64,000 nucleotides of DNA from Guopingia tenuis (GTDB lineage Bacteria; Bacillota; Clostridia; Christensenellales; Christensenellaceae). Each line of letters opens with the position of its first letter. The stretch's first letter is position 1. The stretch is from assembly GCF_014384805.1 (NCBI RefSeq), contig NZ_JACRSS010000001.1, positions 186,001-250,000 of the forward strand, written 5' to 3'. The notes below the pieces were generated by a model. It was not told the DNA's origin and did no database searches. It saw only the letters and a program-made list of their open reading frames with translations. This document shows, piece by piece, positions 8,662-16,254 of the stretch. The translations under genes were made by a program, and so were the position numbers.

Positions 8662-8692
8662 AAAAAAGGCGGCAGTGTGCCGCTCTTTTTTT
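8662..8692 (+). terminator. Terminator after the SPFH gene
   Basis: AAAAAAGGCGGCA and TGCCGCTCTTTTTT form a hairpin with a GTG loop and a run of seven T, 17 bases after the stop. It separates the sensor/NfeD/SPFH unit from the hydrogenase operon. Confidence 0.8.
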
Positions 8693-8827
8693 GGAAAAAA
8701 TTACACGAATCTTCCTTCTAAACATTTTATATTTTTCATAGTATACTATAAGAAACGGACCAACAAAAGCCGTATTAACAAAACATATGTTTTTCCACAA
8801 AAAACCGTATTTTTTCGCAAAAATCTC

Positions 8828-8856
8828 TGGCTTTTGTATTTCACACATGTTATAAT
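8828..8856 (+). promoter_or_regulatory. Probable promoter of the hydrogenase operon
   Basis: TATAAT at 8851-8856 is a perfect -10 box. The hexamer 17 bases upstream, TGGCTT (8828-8833), is a poor -35, so activation or an extended -10 may matter. The surrounding 8693-8932 gap is A+T rich and holds no gene. The predicted start of transcription, about 8863, lies just upstream of the candidate Rex site. Confidence 0.5.
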
Positions 8857-8871
8857 ATATAAAGTCATGGT

Positions 8872-8889
8872 TTGATAAAAATTTAACAT
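8872..8889 (+). promoter_or_regulatory. Candidate Rex operator
   Basis: TTGATAA-AAAT-TTAACAT is an 18-base dyad in the 7-4-7 layout of the clostridial Rex consensus TTGTTAA-N4-TTAACAA, with one mismatch in each arm. It starts about 16 bases after the -10 box, where a bound repressor would block RNA polymerase. Rex senses the NADH/NAD+ ratio and commonly controls hydrogenase and alcohol dehydrogenase genes in Clostridia. No rex gene is in the window. Confidence 0.5.
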
Positions 8890-8932
8890 GAACGTAAAAC
8901 GCAGTGTAATTTTTAAGGAGGTTTAACCTAAC

Positions 8933-9412
8933 ATGTCAAATTCCGGTTTAGACAAGGCAAAGGTAGAGGAACTGAAGGCATTTATTCAGGAAAAGAAAAA
9001 TGCTCCAGGGCCGCTGATGCCGGTAATGCAGAAGGCGCAGGATATTTTCGGGTGCCTGTCCTTTGATGTTCAACAGCTGATATCCGATGAAATGGGGATC
9101 CCCATGACGGATATCTATGGCGTGGCCACTTTCTATGCGCAGTTTGCTTTGGAGCCCAAGGGCCAGCATGTCGTCGGCGTATGTCTTGGCACCGCATGTT
9201 ATGTAAAAAATTCGCAGAAAATCCTGGACGAGCTGGAAAAGGTTCTGGGCGTTGCCCCGGGAAGCACCACAAAGGACGGTCTGTTCACACTGGAAGCGAC
9301 TCGCTGCCTGGGCTGCTGCGGTCTGGCTCCGGTTATGATGATCGGCGATCAGGTGTTTGGCCGCCTTGTGCCGGAAGATGTTGCGGGGATTATCGAAAAG
9401 TTTAGAGCGTAA
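8933..9412 (+). CDS. hydC: NuoE-like [2Fe-2S] subunit of NAD-linked [FeFe] hydrogenase (HydC)
   Basis: 159-residue thioredoxin-fold subunit homologous to the 24-kDa subunit of complex I. The [2Fe-2S] ligands are visible as CLGTAC (about residues 84-89) and CLGCC (about 125-129), the Cx4C and Cx3C pattern of the family. The ATG follows AAGGAGGTTTAACC. It is the first gene of a five-gene operon with NuoF-like and HydA subunits, the composition of the HydABC hydrogenases that oxidise NADH and reduced ferredoxin together to make H2. It likely relays electrons beside the flavin of HydB. Confidence 0.9.
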   Translation: MSNSGLDKAKVEELKAFIQEKKNAPGPLMPVMQKAQDIFGCLSFDVQQLISDEMGIPMTDIYGVATFYAQFALEPKGQHVVGVCLGTACYVKNSQKILDELEKVLGVAPGSTTKDGLFTLEATRCLGCCGLAPVMMIGDQVFGRLVPEDVAGIIEKFRA

Positions 9413-9415
9413 ACC

Positions 9416-9964
9416 ATGCCTGAAATCGCATTGCATATCATGGATCTTGTCCAGAATTGCATATCGGCCATGGCAAAGCATATCCGAATTCTGCTCATGG
9501 AGAGCTTTGTGGCCAACACTCTGGAGATTCTCATTGCGGATGACGGCAAGGGCATGAGCGAAGAGTTTCTGGAACGGGTGACAAGTCCGTTTACCACCAC
9601 GCGCACTACCCGGCGGGTAGGGCTGGGCATTCCTCTTATGAAAGCGGGATGCGAGATGGCGGGAGGCTCGTTTTCCATCACTTCCAAACTGGGAGAAGGA
9701 ACGGCCATTTCCGGAACCTATCAGCTTGACCATATCGACCGTCCTCCTCTGGGAGACTTTGTGGGAACGGTACACACGCTCATCACATGCAATCCTGATA
9801 TTGATTTCCGTATAGAAATAAAAAGTGATACGCAGGAAATTTGCCTGGATACGCAGGAGGTTCGGGCGCAGGTGGGGGATATTCCCTTAAACCAGCCCGA
9901 AGTTTCCATGTGGATCAAGGAGTATTTGGAAGAAGCGATGAAACAGGCAAATATCCAAGCATAA
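9416..9964 (+). CDS. Histidine-kinase-type ATPase without phospho-acceptor domain
   Basis: 182 residues. The GHKL ATPase fold is marked by the N-box DLVQNCISAM (10-19, Asn14), the G1 box DDGKGM (42-47) and the G2 motif GLGIPL. There is no dimerisation/H-box domain and no membrane segment. The C-terminal 70 residues are a small alpha/beta extension of unknown role. The gene lies three bases after the NuoE-like gene, inside the hydrogenase operon. Such ATPases are a known but uncharacterised companion of multimeric clostridial hydrogenases. It may regulate the enzyme, help assembly or sense nucleotides; no response regulator is nearby. Confidence 0.8.
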   Translation: MPEIALHIMDLVQNCISAMAKHIRILLMESFVANTLEILIADDGKGMSEEFLERVTSPFTTTRTTRRVGLGIPLMKAGCEMAGGSFSITSKLGEGTAISGTYQLDHIDRPPLGDFVGTVHTLITCNPDIDFRIEIKSDTQEICLDTQEVRAQVGDIPLNQPEVSMWIKEYLEEAMKQANIQA

Positions 9965-9999
9965 TGGAACGTAATTGATTGGTTTGATGGAGGTAAATG

Positions 10000-10365
10000 A
10001 TGAAATCGTTGGAAGAATTAGCGGCAATCCGGAAAAAGGCGCTGGAAGACATTGATCTTAGAAAAAAAGGAACGGAAAAGCGTGTCGTTGTCGGCATGGC
10101 GACTTGCGGAATTTCTGCGGGAGCCCGCCCGGTCCTTTCCGCGTTTGTCGATGAAGTGAATAAGCGGGGCCTGAAGGACGTCGCCGTGACACAGACCGGC
10201 TGCATCGGCCTCTGCCGGTATGAGCCTATTGCAGAGGTATTCCTGCCCGGGCAGGAAAAGGTGACCTATGTGCATCTGGATGCAGAGAAGGCCAAGCGGA
10301 TCGTTGCTGAACATCTGGTAAACGGCAATATCGTCAAGGAATACACGATCGGCTACGAGGAATAA
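10000..10365 (+). CDS. Thioredoxin-like [2Fe-2S] ferredoxin domain protein
   Basis: 121 residues, a thioredoxin-like [2Fe-2S] domain related to the N-terminal domain of NuoF/HydB and to NuoE. Cysteine ligands are at MATCGISAGA (first) and GCIGLC (later pair), with a helical N-terminal leader. An ATG three bases earlier (9997) is also possible, but GGAGG spacing of six favours 10000. Between the ATPase and HydB in the hydrogenase operon it probably acts as an extra electron-transfer subunit, making this a four-subunit rather than three-subunit enzyme (compare HndB in NADP-linked hydrogenases). Confidence 0.82.
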   Translation: MKSLEELAAIRKKALEDIDLRKKGTEKRVVVGMATCGISAGARPVLSAFVDEVNKRGLKDVAVTQTGCIGLCRYEPIAEVFLPGQEKVTYVHLDAEKAKRIVAEHLVNGNIVKEYTIGYEE

Positions 10366-10389
10366 GGGAAAGGTAAGGAGGAAAACACT

Positions 10390-12183
10390 ATGGAATTTTT
10401 CCGTTCACATGTGCTGGTATGCGGAGGGACGGGCTGCACGTCATCCGGATCCCACAAGGTCATTGAAAAATTTGAAGAGGAACTGAAAAACAAAGGGCTG
10501 GATAAGGAAGTTAAAGTTGTCCGAACCGGATGCTTTGGTCTTTGCGAGGCCGGCCCCATCGTTATTGTATATCCCGAGGGCGCATACTATAACCGGATTA
10601 CCCCGGCGGATGTCCCGGAAATTGTGGAAGAGCATCTTCTGAAGGGAAGAATTGTTGAGCATCTGCTGCACAAGCCTCACGGTGATGAGGAGCTGGTGAC
10701 AACCCTCAATGAGATCAACTTCTATAAAAAGCAGACGCGTGTTGCACTGCGCAACTGCGGTGTTATTGATCCCGAAAAGATTGACGATTACATCGGCTTT
10801 GACGGATATAAAGCTCTTGGAAAATGTCTGACAGAATATACCCCCGAGCAGGTGATTGATGTCATCGCCAAATCTGGCCTGCGCGGCAGAGGCGGCGGCG
10901 GCTTCCCCACGGCGACTAAATGGAAATTTGGCGCTTCGGCGAAGGCAGATCAGAAATACGTCATCTGCAACGCAGACGAAGGCGACCCGGGCGCGTTCAT
11001 GGATCGTTCGGTTTTGGAAGGCGACCCCCACAGTGTGCTGGAAGCTATGGCCATCGCTGGATATGCCATTGGTGCCAGCCAGGGCTATGTATATGTCCGG
11101 GCGGAATATCCCATTGCTGTGCAGCGGCTGCAGATCGCCATTGATCAGGCTCGTGAATATGGCCTGCTGGGGAAGGACATTTTTGGAACCGGCTTTGATT
11201 TCGATGTGGAAATCCGTCTGGGCGCGGGCGCGTTTGTTTGCGGCGAAGAGACGGCTTTGATGGAATCCATCGAGGGCAAGCGGGGCGAGCCCCGTCCCAA
11301 GCCGCCGTTCCCGGCAAACAAAGGTCTGTTTGGAAAGCCCACCATTGTAAACAACGTGGAAACGCTTGCGAATATCCCGGTTATCATCAACAAGGGGCCG
11401 GAATGGTTTGCTTCCATGGGCACGGAAAAATCCAAAGGCACGAAGGTATTTGCTCTGGGCGGAAAGATCGTCAACACTGGTCTTGTAGAAATTCCCATGG
11501 GAACCTCTCTGCGGGAAATCATCTATGATATCGGCGGTGGTATCCCGAATGGCAAAAAATTCAAAGCGGCCCAGACCGGCGGCCCTTCGGGCGGCTGCAT
11601 CCCGGCTTCCCTGATCGATACAAAGATCGATTATGATAACCTGCTGGCAATCGGTTCCATGATGGGATCCGGCGGTCTCATCGTTATGGACGAGGACAAC
11701 TGCATGGTTGACGTGGCCCGGTTCTTCCTGGACTTCACGGTAGACGAATCCTGCGGAAAGTGCACTCCCTGCCGCGTGGGAACCAAGCGTATGCTGGAGA
11801 TTCTGGAAAGAATCGTTGCCGGAAAGGGCGAAGAAGGCGATATCGAAAAGCTGGAAGAACTTGGTGAGGCGATCAAGGATGGCGCCCTCTGCGGCCTCGG
11901 AAAAACAGCTCCCAACCCGGTTCTTTCCACAATTAAATATTTCCGCGATGAATATGAGGCGCATATCCGGGAGAAACGCTGCCCCGCCGGACACTGCCAG
12001 GCGCTTTTGAACTACAGCATCATCCCCACCAAGTGCAAAGGATGCAGCCTGTGCTCGAGAGTCTGCCCCGTGGGCGCAATTTCCGGCGTTGTAAAGCAGC
12101 CGTTCACTATTGACCACAGCAAATGTATCAAATGCGGTGCCTGCATGGAAAAATGCAAGTTCGGCGCGATTGAAAAGAAATAA
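10390..12183 (+). CDS. hydB: NuoF-like flavoprotein subunit of [FeFe] hydrogenase (HydB)
   Basis: 597 residues in four parts. First is an N-terminal thioredoxin-like [2Fe-2S] domain (about 1-110, CGGTGC and CFGLC). The FMN/NADH-binding core (about 130-400) has the glycine-rich GRGGGGFPTATKW and NADEGDPGAF motifs. A [4Fe-4S] site follows (ESCGKCTPCRVG, about 456-467). Last is a C-terminal two-[4Fe-4S] ferredoxin domain (CKGCSLCSRVCP and CIKCGACMEKC). This is the NADH dehydrogenase module, and in electron-bifurcating hydrogenases it is the site where NAD(H) and ferredoxin meet. It is co-transcribed with hydA 15 bases downstream. Confidence 0.93.
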   Translation: MEFFRSHVLVCGGTGCTSSGSHKVIEKFEEELKNKGLDKEVKVVRTGCFGLCEAGPIVIVYPEGAYYNRITPADVPEIVEEHLLKGRIVEHLLHKPHGDEELVTTLNEINFYKKQTRVALRNCGVIDPEKIDDYIGFDGYKALGKCLTEYTPEQVIDVIAKSGLRGRGGGGFPTATKWKFGASAKADQKYVICNADEGDPGAFMDRSVLEGDPHSVLEAMAIAGYAIGASQGYVYVRAEYPIAVQRLQIAIDQAREYGLLGKDIFGTGFDFDVEIRLGAGAFVCGEETALMESIEGKRGEPRPKPPFPANKGLFGKPTIVNNVETLANIPVIINKGPEWFASMGTEKSKGTKVFALGGKIVNTGLVEIPMGTSLREIIYDIGGGIPNGKKFKAAQTGGPSGGCIPASLIDTKIDYDNLLAIGSMMGSGGLIVMDEDNCMVDVARFFLDFTVDESCGKCTPCRVGTKRMLEILERIVAGKGEEGDIEKLEELGEAIKDGALCGLGKTAPNPVLSTIKYFRDEYEAHIREKRCPAGHCQALLNYSIIPTKCKGCSLCSRVCPVGAISGVVKQPFTIDHSKCIKCGACMEKCKFGAIEKK

Positions 12184-12198
12184 GGAGGGAACCCTGAT

Positions 12199-13935
12199 AT
12201 GGTATCTTTGACAATAGATGGCGTCAGCGTACAAGTCCCGGAAAATACTTCCGTCTTGGAAGCTGCCAGACAAGCAAATATTAAAATCCCCACCCTTTGC
12301 TATTTGAAGGGTGTGAATGCCATTGGCGCATGCCGGGTCTGCCTGGTGGAAATCGTGGGCAATGCGGCGTTGCAGGCGGCCTGCGTTCTTCCGGTAAGCG
12401 AGGGTATGCAGGTGAAAACCAACACGCCCCGGGTGCAGAAGGCCCGCAAGCTGAGCTTGGAACTGCTGCTTTCCAACCATGACCGGGAATGCCTTACCTG
12501 TGTTCGCAACCGCACATGTGAGCTGCAGGCACTGGCGGAAACCTTCCAGGTCAACGAATACAAATATGAGGGCGCAAAGATCGAAAAGCCTTTGGATCTG
12601 CTCTCTCCCTCGGTTGTCCGCAATCCCAATAAATGTATTCTCTGCAAACGCTGCGTAGCGGTTTGCCGGAATATCCAGAAGATCGGCGCTATCAGCGCGA
12701 CTCAGCGCGGTTTCGCGACGACCATTGCCCCGGCCTTCGATAAGTCCCTGGCTGAGGTCCCCTGCATCAACTGCGGACAATGTATCGCAGCTTGCCCGAC
12801 CGGCGCTCTCAGCGAAAACAGCGAGATAGATAACGTATGGGCGGCCCTGCATGATCCCTCCAAGCATGTTGTGGTGCAGCCGGCACCGGCTGTGCGCGTT
12901 GCTATCGGCGAAGAATTCGGCATGCCCATGGGCACTCGGTGCACCGGAAAAATGGCGGCGGCTATGCGCCGGATGGGCTTTGATAAAGTGTTTGATACGG
13001 ACTTCGGCGCCGACCTCACCATTATGGAAGAGGGATATGAGCTTCTGGATCGGATTCAAAATGGCGGCGTTCTGCCCATGATCACATCCTGTTCGCCCGG
13101 CTGGATCAAATATTGCGAGCATTTCTATCCCGAGTTCCTGCCGAACCTTTCTTCCTGTAAATCGCCTCACCAGATGCTGGGCGCGATCATCAAGTCCTAT
13201 TATGCGCAGAAGAACGGCATTGATCCCAAGGATATCTATACCGTTTCGGTCATGCCCTGCACGGCCAAGAAATATGAAAAGCTGCGTGACGGCGAGGCCG
13301 GCACGGGCTATCCGGATGTAGACGCGGTTTTGACCACGCGGGAATTTGCCCGGATGATTAAGCAGGCCAATATCGATTTCGTCAACCTGCCGGATGAAGA
13401 CTTTGACGATGTTCTGGGCGAATCCACAGGCGCGGGCGTTATCTTCGGCGCAACCGGCGGCGTTATGGAAGCGGCCCTTAGAACCGTTGCCGATGTTTTG
13501 ACCGGAAAGGATCTGGAAAATATCGATTATACCGATGTTCGCGGCATCGCGGGTATCAAGGAAGCGTCTGTAAATGTTGCAGGCATGGAAATCAAGGTGG
13601 CCATTGCCTCCAGCACAGGCGCAGCACAAAAACTGCTGGATGCTGTGAAGGCGGGCGAAAAGCAATATCACTTTATCGAGATTATGGGATGCCCGGGAGG
13701 CTGCGTCAACGGCGGCGGCCAGCCCATTGTTCCCGCTGAGGTTCGCAGTGTGCTGGATCCCCGTGTGGAACGGGCTAAGGGACTGTATAGCGAAGATTCG
13801 GATAAGAAGATTCGCAAATCCCATGAAAATCCGTCGATCCAGAAGCTGTATGCGGAATTCCTGGAGAAACCCAACAGCCATAAGGCGCATGAATTGCTCC
13901 ATACCTTCTATGCGGCAAAGCCGAAATTCTCTTAA
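12199..13935 (+). CDS. hydA: [FeFe] hydrogenase catalytic subunit of the NAD-linked multimeric enzyme (HydA)
   Basis: 578 residues. An N-terminal plant-type [2Fe-2S] domain (1-75) comes first, then a Cys3His [4Fe-4S] segment (HDRECLTC, about 94-108). Two [4Fe-4S] clusters follow (CILCKRC and CINCGQC, about 149-200), then the H-cluster domain (about 215-530) and the small-subunit tail (from about 535). H-cluster loops are TSCSPGW (296-302), MPCTAKKYE (Cys354) and GCPGGCVNGG (Cys498, Cys502). The first loop has a single cysteine followed by serine, where textbook enzymes have two cysteines. It makes or consumes H2 in the cytoplasm with HydB and HydC. Maturases HydE, HydF and HydG are not in the window. 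A perfect terminator follows. Confidence 0.93.
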   Translation: MVSLTIDGVSVQVPENTSVLEAARQANIKIPTLCYLKGVNAIGACRVCLVEIVGNAALQAACVLPVSEGMQVKTNTPRVQKARKLSLELLLSNHDRECLTCVRNRTCELQALAETFQVNEYKYEGAKIEKPLDLLSPSVVRNPNKCILCKRCVAVCRNIQKIGAISATQRGFATTIAPAFDKSLAEVPCINCGQCIAACPTGALSENSEIDNVWAALHDPSKHVVVQPAPAVRVAIGEEFGMPMGTRCTGKMAAAMRRMGFDKVFDTDFGADLTIMEEGYELLDRIQNGGVLPMITSCSPGWIKYCEHFYPEFLPNLSSCKSPHQMLGAIIKSYYAQKNGIDPKDIYTVSVMPCTAKKYEKLRDGEAGTGYPDVDAVLTTREFARMIKQANIDFVNLPDEDFDDVLGESTGAGVIFGATGGVMEAALRTVADVLTGKDLENIDYTDVRGIAGIKEASVNVAGMEIKVAIASSTGAAQKLLDAVKAGEKQYHFIEIMGCPGGCVNGGGQPIVPAEVRSVLDPRVERAKGLYSEDSDKKIRKSHENPSIQKLYAEFLEKPNSHKAHELLHTFYAAKPKFS

Positions 13936-13942
13936 AAAACAG

Positions 13943-13978
13943 AAAAAACTTCTGCCGGTCATCCGGCAGAAGTTTTTT
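13943..13978 (+). terminator. Terminator of the hydrogenase operon
   Basis: Perfect 16-base inverted repeat, AAAAAACTTCTGCCGG and its complement around a TCAT loop, ending in six T. It starts eight bases after the hydA stop. Confidence 0.92.
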
Positions 13979-14535
13979 ATTGGTTGGAGTGCCCCTAAAG
14001 AGAATGCAAGTGAAAGGAAATACATCCTCAAGGGTATCGCATAACAAAACAAAGAGGAATTCCTGGGGATACCATTTTAAGCGCGGAGGTACAGCAGATG
14101 CGGCAAAAGGACTCAGATGCCAACCGGGGCTGTTCCGGTTAAACTGAGAGGAACCGCCGTATTCAACACCAGTGAGGATGTTTTATAAAAAAGCAAATCG
14201 ATTATGCGACAATGCCGAAAGCCTACCGGAATGGTATTTTCTGTAAAATAATCTGTGTGTCCATTGCTACGGACAACGAAAAACATTTTATGATATATGG
14301 GATAAGATATGATAAGTTGTGGTTTCACTTTCAAAAACTATCCAATGCCATTGATGGAGGACAGGGTTTTTCACGAGCCCAAACCCGGGCATTGGCCAAC
14401 TTGCTGAAAAATCTATGGAAGATATGGATGCGCATTGTGGGGCTTAGGGGAGCTTTTTTTCTATGTAAATAGAAATGGAATAAAACGTTTGATTGTGGGG
14501 AAAAGGGGAATATGTGTGGAAAAACGAATTTTTAA
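13979..14535. other. Gap between hydA and purB with unexplained small ORFs
   Basis: About 600 bases without a recognised gene. A GGAGG at 14085-14089 precedes ATG at 14098, which opens only a 14-codon peptide (stop at 14140-14142). An overlapping frame from 14117 encodes 23 residues. A longer plus-strand frame at 14212-14472 (86 residues, including DKLWFHFQKLSNAIDGGQGF) has no ribosome site and I do not recognise it. I looked for purine, PRPP, tetrahydrofolate and T-box leader motifs because purB follows, and found none. It may be a decayed gene. Confidence 0.4.
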
Positions 14536-14564
14536 TTGCCGGAGGGCGATTTTTGGGGTAAAAT
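14536..14564 (+). promoter_or_regulatory. Promoter of purB
   Basis: TTGCCG (14536-14541) and TAAAAT (14559-14564) are spaced by 17 bases and lie 30 bases before the start codon. Confidence 0.5.
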
Positions 14565-14593
14565 AATGGTATCAATGTTATGCGAGGTATGCT

Positions 14594-16024
14594 ATGCGGA
14601 ACGAATATGAAAATCCATTGATTAAGCGGTATGCATCGGCGGAGATGTCATATCTTTTTTCCGACGAAGTGAAATTTCAAACCTGGCGGCAGCTTTGGGT
14701 GGCGCTGGCGGAAGCAGAATCTGAACTGGGCCTGCCCATTACAAAAGAGCAGGTGGACGAGCTCAAAGCCCATAGTAAAGACGTGAATTATGAGGTGGCT
14801 GAAGAGCGGGAAAAACAGGTCCGCCACGATGTGATGAGCCATGTCTATGCCTATGGGGTGCAGTGTCCCAAGGCCAAGGGAATCATTCATCTGGGAGCGA
14901 CAAGTTGCTATGTAGGGGATAATGCGGATATCATGATTATGGATCGCGCTCTCCAACTGGTGGAAATCAAGCTGGCAAATACTCTTGCGAAGCTGCAAAA
15001 ATTTGCTTTGGAATATAAAGGGATGCCGACGCTGGGCTTCACGCATTTTCAGCCTGCCCAGCTCACAACAGTGGGCAAACGGGCGACGCTTTGGATGCAG
15101 GATCTCCTATTAGATCTCGAGGAGCTGCGGGATTTGAAGAGCCATATCCGCCTCAGGGGCGTTAAGGGGACGACAGGGACGCAGGCCAGCTTTCTGACGC
15201 TGTTTGACGGCGACCATGAAAAGGTCAAAGAGCTGGAAAAGCGTGTGACGGAAAAACTGGGGTATACACAATATTATGGTGTAACGGGACAGACCTATCC
15301 CCGCAAGTTTGATGCGCGGGTAGTCAATCTTTTGGCTAATATCGCTTCCAGCGCTTATAAATTCAGCAATGATCTGCGGCTGCTGCAAAATCTGAAGGAG
15401 ATGGAGGAGCCCTTTGCTTCCAAGCAGATTGGATCCTCGGCCATGGCCTATAAGCGCAATCCCATGCGCAGTGAGCGGATTTCCTCGTTGGCGCGGTTTG
15501 TGATTTCCCTGGCCTCCAGTCCTGAAATTACGGCTTCAACGCAATGGTTTGAGCGGACGCTGGATGACTCGGCCAATAAACGCCTGGTGATCCCGCAGGC
15601 ATTTTTGGCGATAGACGGCATCTTGAATATCTATATGAACGTCACCGAAGGAATGGTGGTGTATCCCAAGGTAATCGAAAAACGGCTGCGGGAGGAGCTT
15701 CCCTTTATGGCAACCGAGACGCTGCTGATGGAGGCAGTGCAGGCCGGAGGGGACCGGCAGGAGCTGCATGAAAAGATCCGGGAATATTCCATGCAGGCGT
15801 CTTATCGCGTGAAGGCAGAGGGAAAGAGCAACAATTTGATCGAGCTTATCAAGGCAGATGATGCTTTCCCCATGAGCGACGCGCATATCGATTCTCTCAT
15901 GGATCCCATCAATTTTATTGGCAGAGCGAAGGAGCAGACAGAGGAATTCTGCCGTGATGCTGTTCAGCCGGTTTTGGCGCAGTACAGCGAACATCTGAAT
16001 TTGAATGGCGAAGTCAACGTTTAA
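14594..16024 (+). CDS. purB: Adenylosuccinate lyase
   Basis: 476 residues of the fumarase/aspartase superfamily, full family length. The hallmark loop GSSAMAYKRNPMRSE (about 281-295) carries the catalytic serine, and GFTHFQPAQLTT holds the active-site histidine region. GATSCYVGDNAD near residue 100 is also typical. The enzyme makes AMP from adenylosuccinate and AICAR from SAICAR in purine synthesis. The ATG follows GCGAGGTATGCT. It is a single-gene unit with its own promoter and terminator. No other pur genes are in the window. Confidence 0.95.
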   Translation: MRNEYENPLIKRYASAEMSYLFSDEVKFQTWRQLWVALAEAESELGLPITKEQVDELKAHSKDVNYEVAEEREKQVRHDVMSHVYAYGVQCPKAKGIIHLGATSCYVGDNADIMIMDRALQLVEIKLANTLAKLQKFALEYKGMPTLGFTHFQPAQLTTVGKRATLWMQDLLLDLEELRDLKSHIRLRGVKGTTGTQASFLTLFDGDHEKVKELEKRVTEKLGYTQYYGVTGQTYPRKFDARVVNLLANIASSAYKFSNDLRLLQNLKEMEEPFASKQIGSSAMAYKRNPMRSERISSLARFVISLASSPEITASTQWFERTLDDSANKRLVIPQAFLAIDGILNIYMNVTEGMVVYPKVIEKRLREELPFMATETLLMEAVQAGGDRQELHEKIREYSMQASYRVKAEGKSNNLIELIKADDAFPMSDAHIDSLMDPINFIGRAKEQTEEFCRDAVQPVLAQYSEHLNLNGEVNV

Positions 16025-16063
16025 AAATTTTGGGGAGAATTGAGAAATTCTCCCCAAAATTTT
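16024..16063 (+). terminator. Terminator of purB
   Basis: Inverted repeat AAAATTTTGGGGAGAATT and AAATTCTCCCCAAAATTTT around TGAG, starting at the last base of the stop codon. The T run is short, but the stem is perfect and long. Confidence 0.8.
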
Positions 16064-16103
16064 CATAAGCATAAGAAAAATTCATAAAAAATTCAAAAAA
16101 CCA

Positions 16104-16132
16104 TAGACGAATCTTAAAAAATATTGTATAAT
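16104..16132 (+). promoter_or_regulatory. Promoter of the nucleobase permease, with leader hairpin
   Basis: TAGACG (16104-16109) and TATAAT (16127-16132) are 17 bases apart. The 5' leader holds a hairpin at 16156-16185 (AGAAAACTTTG pairing with CAAAGTTTCT) about 70 bases before the start. It has no T run and matches no riboswitch that I know. Confidence 0.5.
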
Positions 16133-16254
16133 TCGACAGGAACATAAAGAATTGATTAGAAAACTTTGTCATGGGCAAAGTTTCTTCTATGCAAAAAAAT
16201 AGGAATTTTTCTTATTTTATTATTACTTTGCCTTGCGGCAGAATGGAGGAAACC

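Noticed and set aside
8765..8800. TTAACAA near 8776 as a second Rex site
   Set aside because: Only a half site; the expected TTGTTAA partner is absent, unlike the dyad at 8872-8889.
10441..14052. Very long minus-strand open frame (about 1200 codons) opposite hydB and hydA
   Set aside because: It is the mirror of a codon-biased hydrogenase operon, has no ribosome site or recognisable domain, and the plus-strand proteins are unambiguous.
14041..14535. Purine, PRPP, tetrahydrofolate or T-box riboswitch upstream of purB
   Set aside because: None of the conserved core words of these classes could be found.
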